From contig VFKJ01000677.1 in assembly GCA_009885595.1 (NCBI GenBank), positions 1 through 8,142 of the forward strand: DNA of 8,142 nt, written 5' to 3'. This document shows positions 5,761 to 8,142 of this stretch, one piece after another. This stretch comes from Myxococcales bacterium (GTDB lineage Bacteria; Myxococcota; Myxococcia; Myxococcales; Myxococcaceae). The translations under genes and the position numbers were made by a program. Position 1 is the stretch's first letter. Every line of letters starts with the position of its first letter. The notes under the pieces are model-generated. The model was not told the DNA's origin. It saw only the letters and a list, made by a program, of their open reading frames with translations, and made no database searches.

Positions 5761-7773
5761 GTGCGACCCCTCCTCGTCCTCGCCGTAGCGGCCACCTTCC
5801 TGGCGTGTCCGGCTCCCGAGCCCGTCCCCGACGCTGCGGTCGAGGTCGACGCCGGCGTGGAGCCGACGCCGTGTGACTCGCCCGAAGACTGCGTGGCGCT
5901 CCAGGGCGTCTGCCGCCAGCTCGTCTGCCAGACCGACGTGCCCTGCAGCGACGATCTCGAGTGCGGCCTGGGCGAGCGCTGCGTGGGCAGCCAGTGCCGG
6001 TTCCGCGGCTGCACCAGCGCCCTGGACTGCGGCACCGGCTTCTGCGACCTCGACACCTTCTCCTGCGCCGAGTGCGGCACCAGCCGGGACTGCCCTGGCG
6101 AGCGCCCGGTCTGCGACACCGCCCTTCGCCAGTGCGTGCAGTGCACCGGCGATTCCCAGTGCCAGCCGCCCGGCCCCGCGCACTGCTCCACCTCGGGCCG
6201 CTGCGTGGGCTGCCTGACTGATCAGCACTGCCCCAACGGGCTCCAGTGCAGCTCGGGAAACTTCTGCGTGGGCGCCCCCTCGAACGCGCCGTGCCCCGAG
6301 GGCATCTCCTGCGGCAAGGACCTCGTGTGCGTGCTCCTCAACACGCAGCCCACCTGCCTGGCCGCCTGCGCGCTGTACCAGCCGGGCTGCGCGATGGGGC
6401 AGATCTGCTACGCGCTCAACTACAGCTCGACCACCTCGCTGGTGTTCGAGTCGATGGGTCCCATCGGGGTGTGCTTCGCGCCCAACGCCGGCTTCCGCGG
6501 CCTGCGCGAGCCGTGCATTCGCAGCGTCACCGGCACCAACTGCCAGCCGAACCTGCAGTGCGTGCCCGAGAGCGCGACGCTGTCCCTGTGCCGCGCGTAC
6601 TGCAACCCGTTCGCGTCCGGCACCTGTCCCGCGGGTGAGAAGTGCACGGCCTTCGTCGGCGACTATTCCGGGCGCGAGTACGGGGTGTGCCTCGCCGACA
6701 ACGGCTTCGGCGCGAAGTGCAAGGGCGACGCGGCCTGTCGCCCCAACCTCACCTGCCAGCCGTATGACGATCCCAGCGACCTCGACGAGGTGGGCACGGT
6801 CTGCCAGTTCAACCTCGGCGACGGCGGAGCGCTCGCGCCCTGCGCCCCGGTCAACCTGAGCGACGGCGGCGTCATCGCCGCCAACCGCGCGTGCAAGAGC
6901 GGCAGCTGCGTGAACGACCCCCTCGTGTCCTCGCCGCCGACCGCGCCCTACTACTGCTTCGGGAGCTGCGCTTTGGACTCGGACTGCGGCGATGCGGGCG
7001 TGTGCGACGCCGACTTCCAGATGACGACGGCGTTCGGCACCTTCGGCTACGTGCGCGGCTGCCGCCCGAGGTGCGAGGCCGAGCGCGACTGCGCCGCCTA
7101 CGACGCGGGCGTCACCTGCCGGGCGCGGGTGATCTCGTCTGCTTCCTCGCCGCAGTTCACCACCACCTGCAGCCCCTCGGTGGGCACCTTGCCCGCGGGC
7201 GCGTCGTGCACCGCGAGCGGCCAGTGCCGGAGCGCGTTGTGCGTGCTCGATGACTCCCGGGGCGTGCGCCGGGGCGGAATGTGCGCGAGCCCCTGCCGCG
7301 CGGGCGACAGCTGCGAGGTCGATGGCGGGGTGCTGCCGCTCGACTGCCTGCCGACCACCCACCTCGTCAACCGCGGGTTCGATGGGGTGGCGGGCACGCT
7401 CGACGACAGGTTCGCGTCGCCGCGGCTGTGTGCGGGCGCGGGCTGCACCAGCAACGACGACTGCCGCGTGGCCGGGGGAAATGCCGTGTGCGCGGCGGAG
7501 CTGAGCCCGGCCAATCCGTTCGGCGCGGTGAGCCTGCGCTGCCGGCCGCCCACCACCAGCCTGCTGCGCGGCGGGGCCCCCTGCGGAGTCGATTCGCAGT
7601 GCGAGAGCGGCGCGTGCGGCACCTTGCAGGCGCCCTCGACTGGGACGGGCCGCGCGTGCTTCGAGGCGTGCACCGGCACCACCGTGTGCGACGCGACGAT
7701 GAGCTGCCGGGTGGGCGGCTTGCGCGTGGCGGTGGCGCAGGGCTCGGTCGACGTCGACAGCTGCGCGCCTTAG
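5761..7773 (+). CDS. Cysteine-rich lipoprotein with tandem disulfide modules
   Basis: A 670-residue exported protein of unknown function containing 77 cysteines. GTG at 5761 starts MRPLLVLAVAATFLAC, a signal peptide with lipobox FLAC (lipid Cys16), followed by a Pro/Asp/Ala/Val linker. Subtracting the lipidated Cys leaves 76, an even number that fits full disulfide pairing. Residues 38-169 form six four-Cys modules, each opening with C-x5-C and continuing x4-7-C-x4-6-C. A second kind of module, centred on C-x3-C, recurs at about 184-238, 261-310, 378-433, 489-518 and 614-649. No catalytic motif, transmembrane segment or sortase-type C-terminus is visible. From general knowledge, such cysteine-rich lipoproteins are frequent in myxobacteria and are sometimes mislabelled tryptophan synthase alpha chain; there is no resemblance to TrpA here. 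It starts 30 bases after the M20 stop, so co-transcription is likely. GAGG at 5742-5745 is 15 bases from the GTG, a weak ribosome binding site. The start rests on the signal peptide. Adhesion or matrix roles are only guesses. Confidence 0.88.
   Translation: MRPLLVLAVAATFLACPAPEPVPDAAVEVDAGVEPTPCDSPEDCVALQGVCRQLVCQTDVPCSDDLECGLGERCVGSQCRFRGCTSALDCGTGFCDLDTFSCAECGTSRDCPGERPVCDTALRQCVQCTGDSQCQPPGPAHCSTSGRCVGCLTDQHCPNGLQCSSGNFCVGAPSNAPCPEGISCGKDLVCVLLNTQPTCLAACALYQPGCAMGQICYALNYSSTTSLVFESMGPIGVCFAPNAGFRGLREPCIRSVTGTNCQPNLQCVPESATLSLCRAYCNPFASGTCPAGEKCTAFVGDYSGREYGVCLADNGFGAKCKGDAACRPNLTCQPYDDPSDLDEVGTVCQFNLGDGGALAPCAPVNLSDGGVIAANRACKSGSCVNDPLVSSPPTAPYYCFGSCALDSDCGDAGVCDADFQMTTAFGTFGYVRGCRPRCEAERDCAAYDAGVTCRARVISSASSPQFTTTCSPSVGTLPAGASCTASGQCRSALCVLDDSRGVRRGGMCASPCRAGDSCEVDGGVLPLDCLPTTHLVNRGFDGVAGTLDDRFASPRLCAGAGCTSNDDCRVAGGNAVCAAELSPANPFGAVSLRCRPPTTSLLRGGAPCGVDSQCESGACGTLQAPSTGTGRACFEACTGTTVCDATMSCRVGGLRVAVAQGSVDVDSCAP
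5872..6267 (+). other. Six tandem four-cysteine modules (C-x5-C-x4-7-C-x4-6-C) in the cysteine-rich lipoprotein
   Basis: Modules begin at Cys 38, 62, 84, 105, 128 and 151. The first two cysteines of every module are exactly six positions apart (38/44, 62/68, 84/90, 105/111, 128/134, 151/157), while later gaps vary by only a few residues. Asp, Glu, Gln or His precedes the second Cys each time. The pattern indicates an array of small disulfide-stabilised domains that arose by internal duplication and then diverged; disulfide connectivity cannot be read from sequence. Confidence 0.75.
6310..7707 (+). other. Five repeats of a C-x3-C-centred module in the C-terminal two-thirds of the cysteine-rich lipoprotein
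   Basis: Two close copies share spacing C-x5-C-x8/9-C-x3-C-x6/7-C-x5-C followed by a longer gap to a last Cys (residues 184-238 and 261-310). Three looser copies have two cysteines 4-5 residues apart, then C-x3-C about 14-16 residues later and another Cys after x5 (378-433, 489-518, 614-649). The recurring core pairs are TCLAAC, LCRAYC, YCFGSC, MCASPC and ACFEAC. This module differs in spacing from the N-terminal array, so the protein combines two repeat families. Confidence 0.6.
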
Positions 7774-7847
7774 CTCCCTCTCCCCTGAGCTCCCCTGAGC
7801 TCCCCTGAGCTCCCCTGGCTCCCCTGGGGGGGGAGGGGGAGAGGGGG
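7774..7847 (+). terminator. Long GC-rich inverted repeat after the lipoprotein cluster, terminator-like
   Basis: CCCTCTCCCC at 7776-7785 is perfectly complementary to GGGGAGAGGG at 7836-7845; a U-G pair and a G-C pair extend the stem to 7774-7785/7836-7847. A smaller inner hairpin can form from CTCCCC (7819-7824) and GGGGAG (7830-7835). It starts directly after the TAG stop, where a transcription end is expected. No T-run follows immediately; the first T-rich stretch (TTTCTTTTT, 7870-7878) is over 20 bases downstream. It is therefore not a textbook intrinsic terminator, and it could instead be a dispersed REP-like element or an mRNA 3'-end stabiliser. Confidence 0.4.
7781..7827 (+). repeat. 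Tandem decamer repeat TCCCCTGAGC, about 4.7 copies
   Basis: Three perfect copies of TCCCCTGAGC lie at 7781-7790, 7791-7800 and 7801-7810, followed by a shortened copy TCCCCTGGC (7811-7819) and a partial TCCCCTGG (7820-7827). Each junction between full copies contains GAGCTC, a palindrome. The array occupies the loop of the surrounding inverted repeat. Short perfect tandem units like this are prone to slippage, so copy number may vary between strains. Confidence 0.9.
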
Positions 7848-7913
7848 TCGGGCCAGGAGCGGCCGTGCATTTCTTTTTCCGGGCGGGCCTCGTTTCGGCC
7901 TATCTCCCCCGTC

Positions 7914-8142
7914 GTGGCGACGAAAAAGAAGACGAAGGTGGCGAGGCCCAAGCCCAGCAGGCCGACGCGGGTGAAGGTCGTGGAGGTGGACGAGTTCTCC
8001 GCCGCCGGTGGCATGCCCCAGGTGCCGCGGGGTCTTCCCGGCGCTGAGTACGGCCGCGGCCAGAAGCCGATCAAGGAGCTGAGCTGGGGTGACTTCGATC
8101 GGCAGGTGCAGGCCCTCGCCCGCGCCGCCTCCAGGGCCTTCA
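7914..8142 (+). CDS. 5' end of a protein with a basic N-terminal tail, possibly a phosphoribosyltransferase (runs off the window)
   Basis: From GTG at 7914 an open frame runs 76 codons to the window edge. It begins MATKKKTKVARPKPSRPTR, a Lys/Arg/Pro-rich tail, passes a Gly/Pro-rich stretch (GGMPQVPRGLPGAEYGRGQ) and ends in a helix-like segment, ELSWGDFDRQVQALARAAS. Segments of the form SW-x-x-FD-x-x-x-x-x-LA often precede the first strand of type I phosphoribosyltransferase-like proteins. The PRPP-binding loop would lie beyond the window, so this assignment is tentative. No good Shine-Dalgarno sequence precedes the GTG. The next start candidates downstream in frame are GTG codons within the basic tail and an ATG at about residue 34. 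The gene is separated from the upstream cluster by the terminator-like repeat and probably forms a new transcription unit. Confidence 0.55.
   Translation, partial: MATKKKTKVARPKPSRPTRVKVVEVDEFSAAGGMPQVPRGLPGAEYGRGQKPIKELSWGDFDRQVQALARAASRAF

Noticed and set aside
4582..7362. A 926-codon open frame on the minus strand, antisense to the M20 and cysteine-rich genes
   Set aside because: Its translation is low-complexity Ala/Arg/His/Gly/Val-rich with no domain. Long antisense frames are expected opposite genes with very high third-position GC, and the plus-strand genes have clear motifs.
7851..7878. GGCC-AGGAGC-GGCC hairpin followed by a T-rich run as an intrinsic terminator
   Set aside because: Only a four-base stem, and the T-rich stretch starts several bases after it and is interrupted by C; the larger inverted repeat just upstream is a better candidate.

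Overview
The window looks like chromosomal DNA from a very GC-rich bacterium with strong G/C preference at third codon positions, most likely a myxobacterium (Myxococcota). The main clues are two large lipoproteins in the style common in that group: one with stacked carboxypeptidase-regulatory-like beta-sandwich repeats, and one that is extremely cysteine-rich with Asp/Ala/Gly/Val-rich linkers. Taxonomy is inferred from style only. I see no mobile element, CRISPR array, tRNA, rRNA or prophage signal.

Layout. On the minus strand, 46-1884 encodes a bifunctional glutamate formimidoyltransferase / formimidoyl-THF cyclodeaminase (FtcD), the last steps of histidine breakdown to glutamate with recovery of a one-carbon unit on folate. 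It carries an internal insertion of about 64 residues with a perfect C2H2 zinc-finger spacing, which is the most unusual protein feature in the window. A 130-bp divergent gap separates it from three genes on the plus strand: an 863-residue lipoprotein (2015-4606), an M20 metallopeptidase-family amidohydrolase resembling acetylornithine deacetylase ArgE (4603-5730), and a 670-residue lipoprotein with 77 cysteines (5761-7773). The first pair overlaps by 4 bases and the second pair is 30 bases apart, so the three are probably co-transcribed. A GC-rich tandem decamer repeat inside a long inverted repeat (7774-7847) follows, probably ending that unit. The window closes with the 5' end of another gene (GTG at 7914, running off the edge), possibly a phosphoribosyltransferase.

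How they fit together. FtcD is a self-contained catabolic enzyme on its own transcription unit. The plus-strand cluster places a probable cytoplasmic amino-acid enzyme between two exported lipoproteins. ArgE-type deacetylation of N-acetylornithine does not obviously need them, so the grouping is either incidental co-transcription or a hint that this M20 enzyme has another substrate. The M20 gene appears to start at a CTG codon inside a CTGA stop/start overlap, with a well-placed Shine-Dalgarno sequence.

Nothing here amounts to a clear new multi-gene system. The points most worth following are the zinc-finger insertion in FtcD, the CTG start, the two kinds of cysteine module in the last lipoprotein, and the tandem repeat inside the terminator-like structure. 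There is no gene-free stretch longer than about 140 bases.
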